Below, piece after piece: positions 56,211-64,000 of a stretch of DNA of 64,000 bases. The translations under genes and the position numbers were made by a program. Source of the DNA: Staphylococcus shinii (GTDB lineage: Bacteria; Bacillota; Bacilli; Staphylococcales; Staphylococcaceae); NCBI RefSeq assembly GCF_017583065.1, contig NZ_JAGEVL010000005.1, forward strand, positions 248,001 to 312,000. The letters run 5' to 3'. Each line of letters starts with the position of its first letter. Positions within the stretch are counted from its first letter, which is position 1. A model generated the notes under the pieces. The model saw only the letters and a program-made list of their open reading frames with translations, was not told the DNA's origin and ran no database searches.

Positions 56211-57767
56211 ATGTTTATATTGGGGACATCATTATCGAGTCAAGTAGATCCGAATTGGCAAACGTATATTATGTTGAGCGTTTACTTTATTATTTTGTTA
56301 GGCATAGGATACTATGGATTTAAACAATCTACGAGTAACGTAAGTGAATATATGTTAGGCGGAAGAAATATTGGTCCATATGTAACGGCATTGTCTGCAG
56401 GAGCATCTGACATGAGTGGTTGGATGATTATGGGATTACCTGGAGAAGTATATTCGACTGGATTATCTGCAGCATGGCTAGCCATTGGTTTAACCATTGG
56501 AGCATACATAAACTATATAGTTGTGGCACCTCGACTGCGTGTATATACAGAAAAGGCTGGAGACGCAATTACATTACCAGATTTCTTTAAAAATCGCGTA
56601 GATGATAAATCAAATCTTATTAAAATTATCGCTGGTGGCATAATCGTTGTATTCTTTACGCTTTACACTCACTCTGGAATGGTTTCAGGTGGGGTTTTAT
56701 TTGAAAGTGCCTTTGGATTAAATTATCACTTCGGTATGTTATTAATAGCGGTTATAGTGATTGTATATACGTTCTTCGGAGGTTATTTAGCAGTATCATT
56801 AACAGATTTTTTCCAAGGGGTTGTTATGATTATTGCTATGGTTATGGTCCCGATAGTGGCTATGTTGCAATTAAGTGGTCTTGATACCATATCGCAAGCA
56901 GCAGAATTAAAACCTACAAATTTAGACTTATTTAAAGGAACAACGTTTATAGGTATTATTTCTTTCTTTGCTTGGGGGTTAGGTTATTTTGGTCAACCAC
57001 ATATAATTGTTCGTTTTATGTCTATCAAATCTATCAAACAATTACCGACAGCAAGACGTTTTGGTATAAGTTGGATGGCGATTAGCTTACTTGGTGCAGT
57101 GGGTGTTGGGCTGGTAGGTATCACTTTTGTAAATAGCGGTGGTGTTGAATTAAAAGATCCTGAAACATTATTTATTTTAATGGGACAAATATTATTCCAT
57201 CCACTCGTTGGCGGATTTTTACTCGCTGCAATTTTAGCAGCTATTATGAGCACAATTTCTTCACAATTGTTAGTAACGTCTAGTTCATTAACTGAAGATT
57301 TCTATAAACTATTTCGTGGTGAAGAAGCCGCTAAAGAACATCAAAAAGAATTTGTATTGGTTGGGCGTCTATCAGTCGTAATCGTCGCAATTATATCTAT
57401 ATGCATTGCATGGTCGCCTAATGATACGATATTAAATCTTGTAGGTAACGCTTGGGCAGGTTTTGGTGCTGCGTTTGGACCACTAGTGCTCTTGTCATTA
57501 TATTGGAAGGGTTTAAGTCGTACTGGTGCGATAAGTGGCATGGTGTCAGGTGCAATAGTAGTTATAATTTGGATTGCGTTTGTTAAACCACTAGGAGATA
57601 TAAATGATTTCTTTAATTTATATGAAATCATACCTGGCTTTTTAACAAGTCTGATTGTTACATTCATAGTCAGTAAATTGACTAAAAAACCACAAATTGA
57701 TGTAGCGACTGATTTAGCTGATGTACGTCGAATTGTTAAAAATAAAGATGAACAGAGTGAATCATAA
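56211..57767 (+). CDS. putP: sodium/proline symporter PutP
   Basis: A 518-residue SSS family protein with about 13 helices. It closely follows S. aureus Put[12 protein letters not shown] near the start, the sodium-site helix [17 protein letters not shown] and [14 protein letters not shown]. It brings proline in with Na+, for nutrition and osmotic stress. AAGGGGAGG lies before the ATG at 56211. Single gene with a terminator. Confidence 0.93.
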   Translation: MFILGTSLSSQVDPNWQTYIMLSVYFIILLGIGYYGFKQSTSNVSEYMLGGRNIGPYVTALSAGASDMSGWMIMGLPGEVYSTGLSAAWLAIGLTIGAYINYIVVAPRLRVYTEKAGDAITLPDFFKNRVDDKSNLIKIIAGGIIVVFFTLYTHSGMVSGGVLFESAFGLNYHFGMLLIAVIVIVYTFFGGYLAVSLTDFFQGVVMIIAMVMVPIVAMLQLSGLDTISQAAELKPTNLDLFKGTTFIGIISFFAWGLGYFGQPHIIVRFMSIKSIKQLPTARRFGISWMAISLLGAVGVGLVGITFVNSGGVELKDPETLFILMGQILFHPLVGGFLLAAILAAIMSTISSQLLVTSSSLTEDFYKLFRGEEAAKEHQKEFVLVGRLSVVIVAIISICIAWSPNDTILNLVGNAWAGFGAAFGPLVLLSLYWKGLSRTGAISGMVSGAIVVIIWIAFVKPLGDINDFFNLYEIIPGFLTSLIVTFIVSKLTKKPQIDVATDLADVRRIVKNKDEQSES

Positions 57768-57860
57768 TTTAAAAAGGGGTTTAAATTATGGTTGATGTTC
57801 ACCTGTTCAATGAAACATTATAGTTTTAATTAAATGGGAGAAATTTTATATAAATCGTAA

Positions 57861-57899
57861 AAGGCTAACTTCAAAGGGGGAAGTTAGTCTTTTTTACGT
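57861..57899 (+). terminator. terminator of putP
   Basis: AAGGCTAACTTC pairs with GAAGTTAGTCTT around a G-rich loop, then T5 (in TTTTTTAC). Confidence 0.85.
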
Positions 57900-57941
57900 T
57901 CGAATATTGATAATAGTTTCAAAACTAAAGACGTATATATA

Positions 57942-57993
57942 AAACATGCTCCAGCCACAATATTTGATTACTGTGGCAAGAGCATGTTTTTTT
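57942..57993 (-). terminator. terminator between putP and the DedA gene
   Basis: AAAACATGCTCTTGCCACAG-type arm pairs with CTGTGGCTGGAGCATGTTTT (mismatches at TCC/AAG). T-run on one side, A-run on the other, so it may serve both directions, mainly the minus-strand DedA gene. Confidence 0.7.
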
Positions 57994-58039
57994 ATTAGCC
58001 TTAGGCTAATTGAATTAGACTTTCAATTGGAAAGTTTTC

Positions 58040-58648
58040 TTATTGGACGCTGTCTTTTTTGAAAAGTCTATAAATGACAAAAATCACCGCTAAAATAATA
58101 ATGACATACATAATATATGAATAGGTATGTAATCCATTCATTAGCATATCCCAACTGCCATTCAATAATTTGCCTAAATAAATTAAAGCGAAGTTCCAAA
58201 TGGTTGTACCAATTAACGAAAGAATCGTAAAAACTACAACATTCATACGATTAATTCCTGCAGGGATAGTAATGAGTACACGTAAAACTGGTATGAAGCG
58301 GCAAATGAATACTGCAACGGCACCATATTTTTTAAACCAATCATTCGCACGTTCAACATCTTTCCCTTTTAGTTTAATCCACTTACCATACTTATCAACA
58401 AATCGGTATAAACGTGTTTCAGAAACAAGTCTACTTATATAATAAAGTACAAGTAAACCTATTAACGATGCAATTGTTGAAATTATAAAAAGTATTGGTA
58501 TAGATAATCCAGATTTAACAGACATTAGCCCTGCAAAAGTTAGAATGATTTCAGAAGGTATGAAAGGTAATATATTTTCAAATAATATTAATATTGCAAT
58601 GGCAGCATAGCCCCATGTGCTAATAAAGTCAGTAAGTATTTGTTCCAT
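58040..58648 (-). CDS. DedA family membrane protein
   Basis: A 202-residue DedA/VTT protein. The family motifs are seen: FENILPFIPSEIILTFAG near residue 22, and CRFIPVLRVLITIPAGINRM about residues 115-134 with the conserved Arg pair. Members are thought to flip phospholipids or the undecaprenyl-phosphate carrier, affecting envelope integrity. Ribosome site AAAGGAG lies further than usual (14 bases) from the ATG. Single gene. Confidence 0.85.
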   Translation of the reverse strand: MEQILTDFISTWGYAAIAILILFENILPFIPSEIILTFAGLMSVKSGLSIPILFIISTIASLIGLLVLYYISRLVSETRLYRFVDKYGKWIKLKGKDVERANDWFKKYGAVAVFICRFIPVLRVLITIPAGINRMNVVVFTILSLIGTTIWNFALIYLGKLLNGSWDMLMNGLHTYSYIMYVIIILAVIFVIYRLFKKDSVQ

Positions 58649-58805
58649 AGTTCTAAGATTGGCTCCTTTAAACTCAAAAATTCAAAATTTTTTTGTATAT
58701 ATTTAAGTATAATCTAAAATACTAAATTGTCCATGGAACTTATATACGGCTCAAGTATGATATTATGATTGATTTTATTTATTTAAGAAGAAAGTAAAAA
58801 AGTTA

Positions 58806-58820
58806 TTGTAAGCGATTTCA
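58806..58820 (+). promoter_or_regulatory. perfect cre consensus upstream of the MFS gene
   Basis: TTGTAAGCGATTTCA fits all defined positions of WTGNAANCGNWNNCW. It lies 73 bases upstream of the transporter start. It predicts CcpA repression on preferred sugars. Confidence 0.7.
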
Positions 58821-58892
58821 TATTGTGATAATATCATTAAAAACAATAGGTCATATGATGACTAGTGACTTAAGGGAGAAAGTTGGAGAGAA

Positions 58893-60170
58893 ATGAAAGA
58901 AAAAAGAACGAATATTAGATGGTATTTTGCAATAGCATTTTTTATTATTGGGGTAATTGCTTATATGGACCGTTCCAATATATCTATAATTGCAGGACCG
59001 ATGATGGAAGACTTAAACTTAAATAAAACACAATTTGGTTTATTAGCGTCATTCTTCTCATTAGGATATGCATTGATGCAAGTGCCTTCTGGGTTTTTGG
59101 CAGAAAAATTTGGTTCAAAAAAATTATTAACAATCGCACTCGTTTGGTGGAGTGCTTTTACAATTTTAACTGGTGTTGTGAAAAATCATGGTATGCTTTA
59201 CGCGGTACGTTTCTTATTCGGTATTGGCGAAGCACCAATGTATCCTTCTAATGCGGTATTTAATACAAACTGGTTTGCAAAAGGTGAAAAAGGGCGTGCG
59301 TCTAGCGCATTGCTCGCTGGTTCGTACTTTGGTCCAGTAATTGCGCCAGTGGTAACGATAGCAATTGTAAATATGTTTGGTTGGCAAGCGGTATTTTACA
59401 TATTTGGTGCGGTAGGTTTTGTTATTGCTATATTATGGATGGTGATTGCTAAAGATTTACCGGAGCAACACAAGATGGTAAATGAAGCAGAGAAAAATTA
59501 TATTATTGAGAATAGGGATGTTATCAAGACAGAAAAATCGAATGCGCCGTGGAATATCTTTTTTATACGTTTTAGTTTTTATGCGATAGCAGCACAATAC
59601 TTTGTAGTACAGTTTGTAGTCTCATTATTTTTAATTTGGTTACCAACGTATCTTACAGAACAGTATAAGGTGAAACTTACTGATCCTGATATGGCATGGG
59701 CAGCAGGTGCCCCTTGGATAGCGATGTTCTTACTTATACTTTGTGGAGGAGCTATTTCAGATAAGCTATTACAAAGTGGTAAATCTCGCTTTGTAGCACG
59801 TGCATCAATTGCGATTATTGGTTTTCTAGTATTTTGTATCTCACTATTTATGTCTTTACAAACAGAGAACTTAGTAGTTAATGTATTTTGGTTGTCGTTA
59901 TGTCTTGGTGGTATTGGTATTGCTACAGGCATGAGTTGGGCAGCAGCAACGGATTTAGGACGTAATTTCTCTGGTTCAGTATCAGGTTGGATGAATCTTT
60001 GGGGGAACATCGGTGCGTTATTAAGCCCCTTATTAGCTGGTATGATGGTTGACATCGTGGGTTGGACAATGACATTAGAATTAGTAATTATCCCAGTAGT
60101 GTTTGCAATTATTATGTGGTTCTTTGTAAAACCTGATCAACCTTTAATTATAGAAAAAGAAAATTTATAA
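58893..60170 (+). CDS. MFS transporter, anion:cation symporter (hexuronate/sugar acid) type
   Basis: A 425-residue major facilitator protein with 12 helices. The start RWYFAIAFFIIGVIAYMDRSNISI with the DR pair and FGIGEAPMYPSNAVFNTNWF are signatures of the anion:cation symporter group (ExuT/GudP/DgoT). Likely substrates are hexuronates, glucarate or galactonate. A perfect cre site upstream supports carbon-source control. No matching catabolic genes are in the window. GGAGAG ribosome site. Confidence 0.83.
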   Translation: MKEKRTNIRWYFAIAFFIIGVIAYMDRSNISIIAGPMMEDLNLNKTQFGLLASFFSLGYALMQVPSGFLAEKFGSKKLLTIALVWWSAFTILTGVVKNHGMLYAVRFLFGIGEAPMYPSNAVFNTNWFAKGEKGRASSALLAGSYFGPVIAPVVTIAIVNMFGWQAVFYIFGAVGFVIAILWMVIAKDLPEQHKMVNEAEKNYIIENRDVIKTEKSNAPWNIFFIRFSFYAIAAQYFVVQFVVSLFLIWLPTYLTEQYKVKLTDPDMAWAAGAPWIAMFLLILCGGAISDKLLQSGKSRFVARASIAIIGFLVFCISLFMSLQTENLVVNVFWLSLCLGGIGIATGMSWAAATDLGRNFSGSVSGWMNLWGNIGALLSPLLAGMMVDIVGWTMTLELVIIPVVFAIIMWFFVKPDQPLIIEKENL

Positions 60171-60203
60171 AGTTTAATTATTTGTATTTTTTATTTAGCT
60201 CCT

Positions 60204-60220
60204 AGTATAATAATTATACT
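60204..60220. promoter_or_regulatory. GTATA-N5-TATAC palindrome upstream of the quinol monooxygenase gene
   Basis: AGTATAATAATTATACT is a perfect 8-1-8 palindrome, 19 bases before the monooxygenase gene. It contains GTATA-ATAAT-TATAC, which fits the QsrR motif. It also differs from the PerR box TTATAATNATTATAA only at the two end bases, so the regulator may be QsrR or PerR. Confidence 0.65.
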
Positions 60221-60238
60221 TATGAGGAGGAGAAAAAT

Positions 60239-60529
60239 ATGATTACTATTAACGCAATAATGAAAATTGACCCAGCTAAAAGAGATGATTATTTAGAATT
60301 AGTAAAACCATTACTTGAAGGTGCTAGCACAGAGGAAGGATCATTATTCTATAAACATTTCGAACAAACTGATGAACCTAATACTTTCGCATTCATAGAA
60401 CGTTACAAAGATGAAGCAGCTGTTGAAGCACATAACAATTCTGATCATTTTAAAGCATTCTTTGCTGAAGTAAGCCAATATTTAGTTGAAAAACCAGATA
60501 TTAGCGTTTCACAAGATCAAACAACATAA
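60239..60529 (+). CDS. antibiotic-biosynthesis-monooxygenase (YgiN-like) quinol monooxygenase
   Basis: A 96-residue ABM-fold protein: MITINAIMKIDPAKRDDYLELV, then FYKHFEQTDEPNTFAFIERY, DEAAVEAHNNSDHFK and a VEKPDI end. YgiN-type members oxidise quinols without cofactor and help in quinone cycling. The palindrome upstream supports stress control. Ribosome site AGGAGGAG. A terminator follows. Confidence 0.88.
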   Translation: MITINAIMKIDPAKRDDYLELVKPLLEGASTEEGSLFYKHFEQTDEPNTFAFIERYKDEAAVEAHNNSDHFKAFFAEVSQYLVEKPDISVSQDQTT

Positions 60530-60534
60530 ATAAT

Positions 60535-60590
60535 AAAAGAGTGGGATAGAAATCAAAATTTAATTTTGATTTCTATCCCACTCTTTTATC
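60535..60590 (+). terminator. terminator after the monooxygenase gene, GAGTGGGATAGAAATC family
   Basis: AAAGAGTGGGATAGAAATCA pairs perfectly with TGATTTCTATCCCACTCTTT around an AAATTTAATTT loop region. Confidence 0.9.
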
Positions 60591-60706
60591 TTAGAAAATA
60601 TAAGCAACATACTGTTTTAATCATATTAATAAGTGTATAATTTTATGTTGCGGGTAATATAATAATGGTTTTGGTAGAGAAAAGTAGTTTTAGGAGTGTA
60701 AAAATA

Positions 60707-61405
60707 ATGTTATATCAACACGGGACTTTAGGAACGTTAATGGCCGGTTTATTAGAGGGTACTGCAACAATTAATGAAATTTTAGAACACGGTGATTTAG
60801 GTATCGGTACACTTACAGGTTCTGATGGTGAAGTGATTATTTTAGACAATCAAGCATTTCATGCAAATGAATATGGAGAATTTAAAGAGTTAAATGGTGA
60901 CGAGCTAACACCTTTTGCTACAGTTACACCATTCAATCCAGATAAACAATTTGATGTTCGTAATATAACTGATTCTGAAACATTATTAAATAAAGTACAA
61001 CAACAAGCTTTAAGTGATAATATTTTTATTGCTGTAAAAATAACTGGTAAATTTGAAATGGTGCATGTACGTATGATGCCAAAACAAGAACAACCATATA
61101 CGAAACTTATTGAATCTGCTAAACGTCAACCGGAATTTACACATGAACAAATAGATGGTACAATTGTTGGCTTTTATGCCCCACAACTATTTCATGGAAT
61201 AGCTGCTAGTGGCTTCCATTTACACTTTGTAGATGATTATAAATCAGTCGGAGGGCACGTACTAGATTTTGAAATGAATCATGGTAGTGTTGAATTGAGT
61301 AATATAGAGACACTAGAACAACATTTCCCAGTAAATAATCAAACTTTCTTAGAAGCGGATATTGATTATTCAAATGTGGAAGAAGACATTAAAGAAGCAG
61401 AGTAG
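60707..61405 (+). CDS. alsD: alpha-acetolactate decarboxylase
   Basis: A 232-residue AlsD/BudA that turns acetolactate into acetoin and CO2. The zinc-binding His cluster is in SGFHLHFVDDYKSVGGHVLD, and QHGTLGTLMAGLLEG matches the family N-terminus. ATG 60707 is preferred, as AGGAGTG lies shortly before it and the start fits the family; an upstream in-frame ATG adds 14 unmatched residues. The gene for acetolactate synthase (alsS) is not here. Acetoin formation reduces acid load and stores carbon. Confidence 0.93.
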   Translation: MLYQHGTLGTLMAGLLEGTATINEILEHGDLGIGTLTGSDGEVIILDNQAFHANEYGEFKELNGDELTPFATVTPFNPDKQFDVRNITDSETLLNKVQQQALSDNIFIAVKITGKFEMVHVRMMPKQEQPYTKLIESAKRQPEFTHEQIDGTIVGFYAPQLFHGIAASGFHLHFVDDYKSVGGHVLDFEMNHGSVELSNIETLEQHFPVNNQTFLEADIDYSNVEEDIKEAE

Positions 61406-61845
61406 CAAAAGCAACCGTTAATTTTTAGTTGAATAAGATGAAAAGTGCTCATACGAATCACATCTAGAAGAATTTAGAAAAAGTGTTAAAATAGAGAAGT
61501 AATATTTCTAATGTATGAGTATATATTAAAGATGACGCTATATATTTTATTAAACTAAATAGGTAAATAACAAATTCACTAAATCATATGGCTTTTTAAT
61601 AAACGGGCATATTAATTATAGTAAGCAATGGTAGTCACTGATATTTAAAGCAAATATAACAAACTTGTCATCCGACAATTAGGTTGGCATGTTTCAATAC
61701 AGGACGCTTTAGCTATTTAATTGGCCTTATGAGGGCGGGAATACGAAATCATCTCATTGTTGATTTCTGTCCCGCTCTCTTTATGTGGTGATAGACTTAA
61801 TAAAATGATACATATCGTTGTAAAATAAAACAGAAAAGGAGATGT
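61406..61845. other. 440-base gap between alsD and the FUSC gene
   Basis: AT-rich. It holds the stem TTGTC-ATCC-GACAA inside a larger arm pairing (61661-61694) and a GGGCGGGAATACGAAATC-type hairpin at 61732-61783, neither of which ends a recognised gene. A small RNA is possible. No reading frame of note. Confidence 0.4.
61732..61783. terminator. terminator-like hairpin before the FUSC gene
   Basis: GAGGGCGGGAATACGAAATCA pairs with TGATTTCTGTCCCGCTCTC (internal mismatches). It belongs to the repeated hairpin family of this window. Confidence 0.65.
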
Positions 61846-63762
61846 TTGATCATATTGGCTAATTATATAAAATCTTTACTACGCTTTAATTCAATGAAAA
61901 TAGATGTAACAAAAGGGATTAGACAATGTATTTTAATGTTAATTCCTTTACTTATTGGTTATGCCACTGGCTATTTTTCTATTGGATTATTAATTTCAAC
62001 TGGTACTTTGGCACATATCTATGTTTTTGGAGGACCAGCTAAATCTAAATTACGTACGGTGCTATTTTCAGCAATAGGATTGTCTTTAGCTATGATTCTA
62101 GGGACGTTAACTGTTAGCCAACCTATCATATTTGGTGTATTGCTTTTGGTTGTTTCAGTAATACCGTACTATATCTTTAGCTCCTTAAATATTCCTGGAC
62201 CATCTTCCACGTTTTTTATCGTTGCATTTAGTTTGCCAATTAACTTACCTATAGCGCCAGAAGAAGCTTTAATAAGAGGGGGCGCAATGTTTGTCGGAGG
62301 TTTGCTAGCAACTGTTATTGTGATATTAGTAATATTGTTATCCAAAGAATCTACAGAATCAAAAGCAATCAAAAATGATTACAACATTATCAAACAGTTG
62401 ATTTATAATTTTGATGATTCAAAAGCATTTGCTAAGGCGTCACAATTTGCAGTAACGGCGTTCAGAAATTCAGATATTCAACTCATCACATCAAGTACAG
62501 CAAAATCAAAAGAATCAGCAGAGTTTCAGCGTCTGTTATTGTTACATAATACGGCACAAGGTATTCATTCAGAATTATTAGAGTTAAATGAAAAGGGTGC
62601 ACGCTCTTTGCCAGAAGAAATAAAAGAGATGGCCGATTATGTAATTAAACGGGTTTATTCACAAGGTAATACAACGCGTCAATGGACACAAAAAGTAGAA
62701 GTAGATTCTGTATATCAAAATTTAGTTGATAGTATTATTAAAGTGGATGCAATTATGAATGCAGATAGTGAACGCGTTGAACATGAAATAGATATTCGAG
62801 TGCCTATCTATGGCCATCGTATGATGCAGAATTTAACTTTAGATTCATTTGTATTTAGAAATACGATACGTTATATCGTTATCATGACAATTGCTATTTT
62901 TATTGCGCTTATGTTTGATTTTGAAAAAGCATATTGGATTCCATTAAGTGCACATACTGTATTATTAGGATCGACTACGTTACACAGTTTTGAACGTGCA
63001 GGGGCAAGAGGAATTGGCACCATTATCGGTGTATTATTCTTATCGCTAATATTATTAGCAACACCACCAATTCCTGTAGCAATTATATTATTGGCTGTGG
63101 CAGCAGGAATAACTGAAATGTTTGTCGGTGCTAACTATTCGTTTGCAGTGATATTTATTACAATACAAGTTATTTTATTAAACGGGCTTGCCTCTAATCA
63201 TCTAACCATTTTAATTGCATTACCAAGAGTGATAGATGTTATAGTAGGTATTCTCATTGCTGTGATTTGTTTGCTATTCATTGGCAGAAAAACAGCTTCA
63301 TCTATGCTACCTGATACGTTGGCTGCAGTTGCTAGAGATGAGGCAGTTATTTTCCATTATTTATTTTCAAGTAATAAATACGCTTCAAGAGAACAAGATA
63401 AACGTGAAATGTTAAAACTCAGTGTGAAGTTAAATAATATGACGCAAGTTTATAATAGCGCTAATGGTGAAATATTTAGTGATAAAATGGTAATACAAAA
63501 TTATTATCCGAGTATTTATGCTTTAGAGGAAATTAGTTTTATGCTGACGAGAGCGTTAAGCAATGAACAACGTTATCACATAGATGATGATACTATGGGA
63601 GATTATTTATTGATTTTTGAAAACATTGCTAAACATTTTGAAAGAGGTAACCATATTCAATTAAAAGCATTACCAGATTTACCTCAGTATGCACATATAA
63701 AAACTTCATTGTTGAGTATTCAAAATAATTGTATGAATGTGAGGCAAGAAGCGATATTATAA
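61846..63762 (+). CDS. FUSC family (aromatic-acid exporter type) membrane protein
   Basis: A 638-residue protein with two sets of about five to six helices (residues about 25-170 and 340-480) separated by a cytoplasmic domain, and a cytoplasmic C-terminus. The GTIIGVLFLSLILLATPP segment after FERAGARGIG is the FUSC repeat. Members export aromatic acids such as fusaric or p-hydroxybenzoic acid, or toxic metabolites. The start is likely TTG 61846 close to AAAGGAG; TTG 61855 is possible. Single gene. Confidence 0.8.
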   Translation: MIILANYIKSLLRFNSMKIDVTKGIRQCILMLIPLLIGYATGYFSIGLLISTGTLAHIYVFGGPAKSKLRTVLFSAIGLSLAMILGTLTVSQPIIFGVLLLVVSVIPYYIFSSLNIPGPSSTFFIVAFSLPINLPIAPEEALIRGGAMFVGGLLATVIVILVILLSKESTESKAIKNDYNIIKQLIYNFDDSKAFAKASQFAVTAFRNSDIQLITSSTAKSKESAEFQRLLLLHNTAQGIHSELLELNEKGARSLPEEIKEMADYVIKRVYSQGNTTRQWTQKVEVDSVYQNLVDSIIKVDAIMNADSERVEHEIDIRVPIYGHRMMQNLTLDSFVFRNTIRYIVIMTIAIFIALMFDFEKAYWIPLSAHTVLLGSTTLHSFERAGARGIGTIIGVLFLSLILLATPPIPVAIILLAVAAGITEMFVGANYSFAVIFITIQVILLNGLASNHLTILIALPRVIDVIVGILIAVICLLFIGRKTASSMLPDTLAAVARDEAVIFHYLFSSNKYASREQDKREMLKLSVKLNNMTQVYNSANGEIFSDKMVIQNYYPSIYALEEISFMLTRALSNEQRYHIDDDTMGDYLLIFENIAKHFERGNHIQLKALPDLPQYAHIKTSLLSIQNNCMNVRQEAIL

Positions 63763-63776
63763 TTAAATGTATAAAG

Positions 63777-63819
63777 TAAGCCATCCTTTTGCTGCTTCGA
63801 CAGCATTAAGGATGGCTTA
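63777..63819. terminator. bidirectional terminator after the FUSC gene
   Basis: TAAGCCATCCTT and AAGGATGGCTTA are perfect 12-bp complements, with an inner TGCTG/CAGCA stem and TTTG downstream. Confidence 0.88.
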
Positions 63820-63914
63820 TTTGTTTTATAAAAAAGTTAGTCGTTACTTTGAATATAAAGAAGCAAAAGAGACTGAGGTTTGTCTCAGGTTAGGCTATCG
63901 GTGAGTGTTGAATA

Positions 63915-64000
63915 CTAATTGTTATATTCTTTGGCTTTAGTTTCACTTTCTTGTTTTTTTGCTTTTATTTCATCTTGAGCATCTTCTTCTCTTTCAGCAC
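63915..64000 (-). CDS. C-terminal end of an unidentified charged protein (partial)
   Basis: On the minus strand a frame runs off the right edge and stops at 63915-63917. The visible 27 residues begin AEREEDAQDEIKAKKQESET and end EYNN. They are Lys/Glu-rich, helical, perhaps a coiled coil. Too little is present to name it. Confidence 0.6.
   Translation of the reverse strand, partial: AEREEDAQDEIKAKKQESETKAKEYNN

Noticed and set aside
57341-57802. 153-codon minus-strand frame inside putP
   Set aside because: Antisense shadow of PutP; no domain or start signal.
57788-57823. 11-codon frame after putP with AAAGGGG upstream
   Set aside because: Too short, with no regulated gene downstream; it precedes the putP terminator and is probably chance.
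1-64000. Mobile elements, CRISPR arrays, tRNA or rRNA genes
   Set aside because: I looked for transposase or integrase proteins, regularly spaced repeats and tRNA-like cloverleaf sequences and recognised none. A tRNA scan would confirm this.

Overview
The window is a low-GC, AT-rich Firmicutes chromosome segment that reads as a coagulase-negative Staphylococcus. The main evidence is protein-level resemblance recalled from the S. aureus and S. epidermidis versions: TarI/TarJ/TarL/TarS wall teichoic acid enzymes, class A sortase SrtA, the NanE/R/K/A/T sialic acid set, PutP, AlsD, class III fructose-1,6-bisphosphatase, the MhqR/E/D electrophile-response operon and a CapB/C/A/E/D poly-gamma-glutamate capsule operon. 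I cannot fix the species from sequence alone. No rRNA, tRNA, insertion sequence, phage, CRISPR array or restriction system was recognised; this looks like core chromosome plus lineage-specific genes.

Layout. 1-5 kb: the tail of an acetyltransferase, a serine esterase, a divergent EamA exporter/AraC regulator pair, an M20 deacylase and a small single-pass membrane protein. 5.5-10 kb: the capsule operon capB-capC-capA-capE-capD, including a 52-residue capE. 10-17.3 kb: a class III aminotransferase, then tarI-tarJ-tarL-tarS, which makes CDP-ribitol, polymerises poly(ribitol phosphate) and adds beta-GlcNAc. 17.8-20.6 kb: an ECF transporter of unknown substrate (S, T and fused A-A' subunits), facing a 691-residue Rsp-like AraC regulator. 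22.8-24 kb: a gene-poor stretch with an orphan terminator, a long inverted repeat and one small membrane protein.

24-33 kb: a haloacid-dehalogenase-like enzyme, a second M20 deacylase, a GNAT, srtA, then the sialic acid locus nanE / nanR / nanK / nanA-nanT. Two identical 18-bp operator-like sequences lie at the nanR/nanE and nanA/nanK promoters, with a cre-like CcpA site before nanA. 33-42 kb: a 29-residue membrane peptide, a membrane protein plus Xre regulator pair, flavin and quinone enzymes, a HAD phosphatase, a VOC dioxygenase, a LURP-one-like protein and a heterodimeric ABC exporter with one degenerate ATP site. 42-48.5 kb: a small GNAT-like protein, an orphan zinc-binding lipoprotein behind a Zur-like box, aldehyde dehydrogenase, and divergently mhqR-mhqE-(second VOC gene)-mhqD with two copies of a near-perfect operator. 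48.7-64 kb: a DASS anion symporter, a YkvI-like transporter, an NhaP-type antiporter, fbp, putP, a DedA protein, an MFS organic-acid transporter with a cre site, a quinol monooxygenase, alsD, a FUSC exporter and the end of an unidentified charged protein.

How it fits together. Three cell-envelope systems (poly-gamma-glutamate, ribitol teichoic acid, sortase) lie in the first half. The second half is rich in quinone and aldehyde defence genes, and their promoters carry recognisable operators: GTATA-N5-TATAC (QsrR-type) before the VOC gene at 36.7 kb and before the quinol monooxygenase at 60.2 kb, and a TCGA-centred palindrome (MhqR-type) twice in the mhq operon. I see no clear wholly new system. 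The parts least explained by known biology are the 22.8-23.5 kb stretch, the structured tarL-tarS junction, the ECF transporter with its regulator, and the small membrane peptides.
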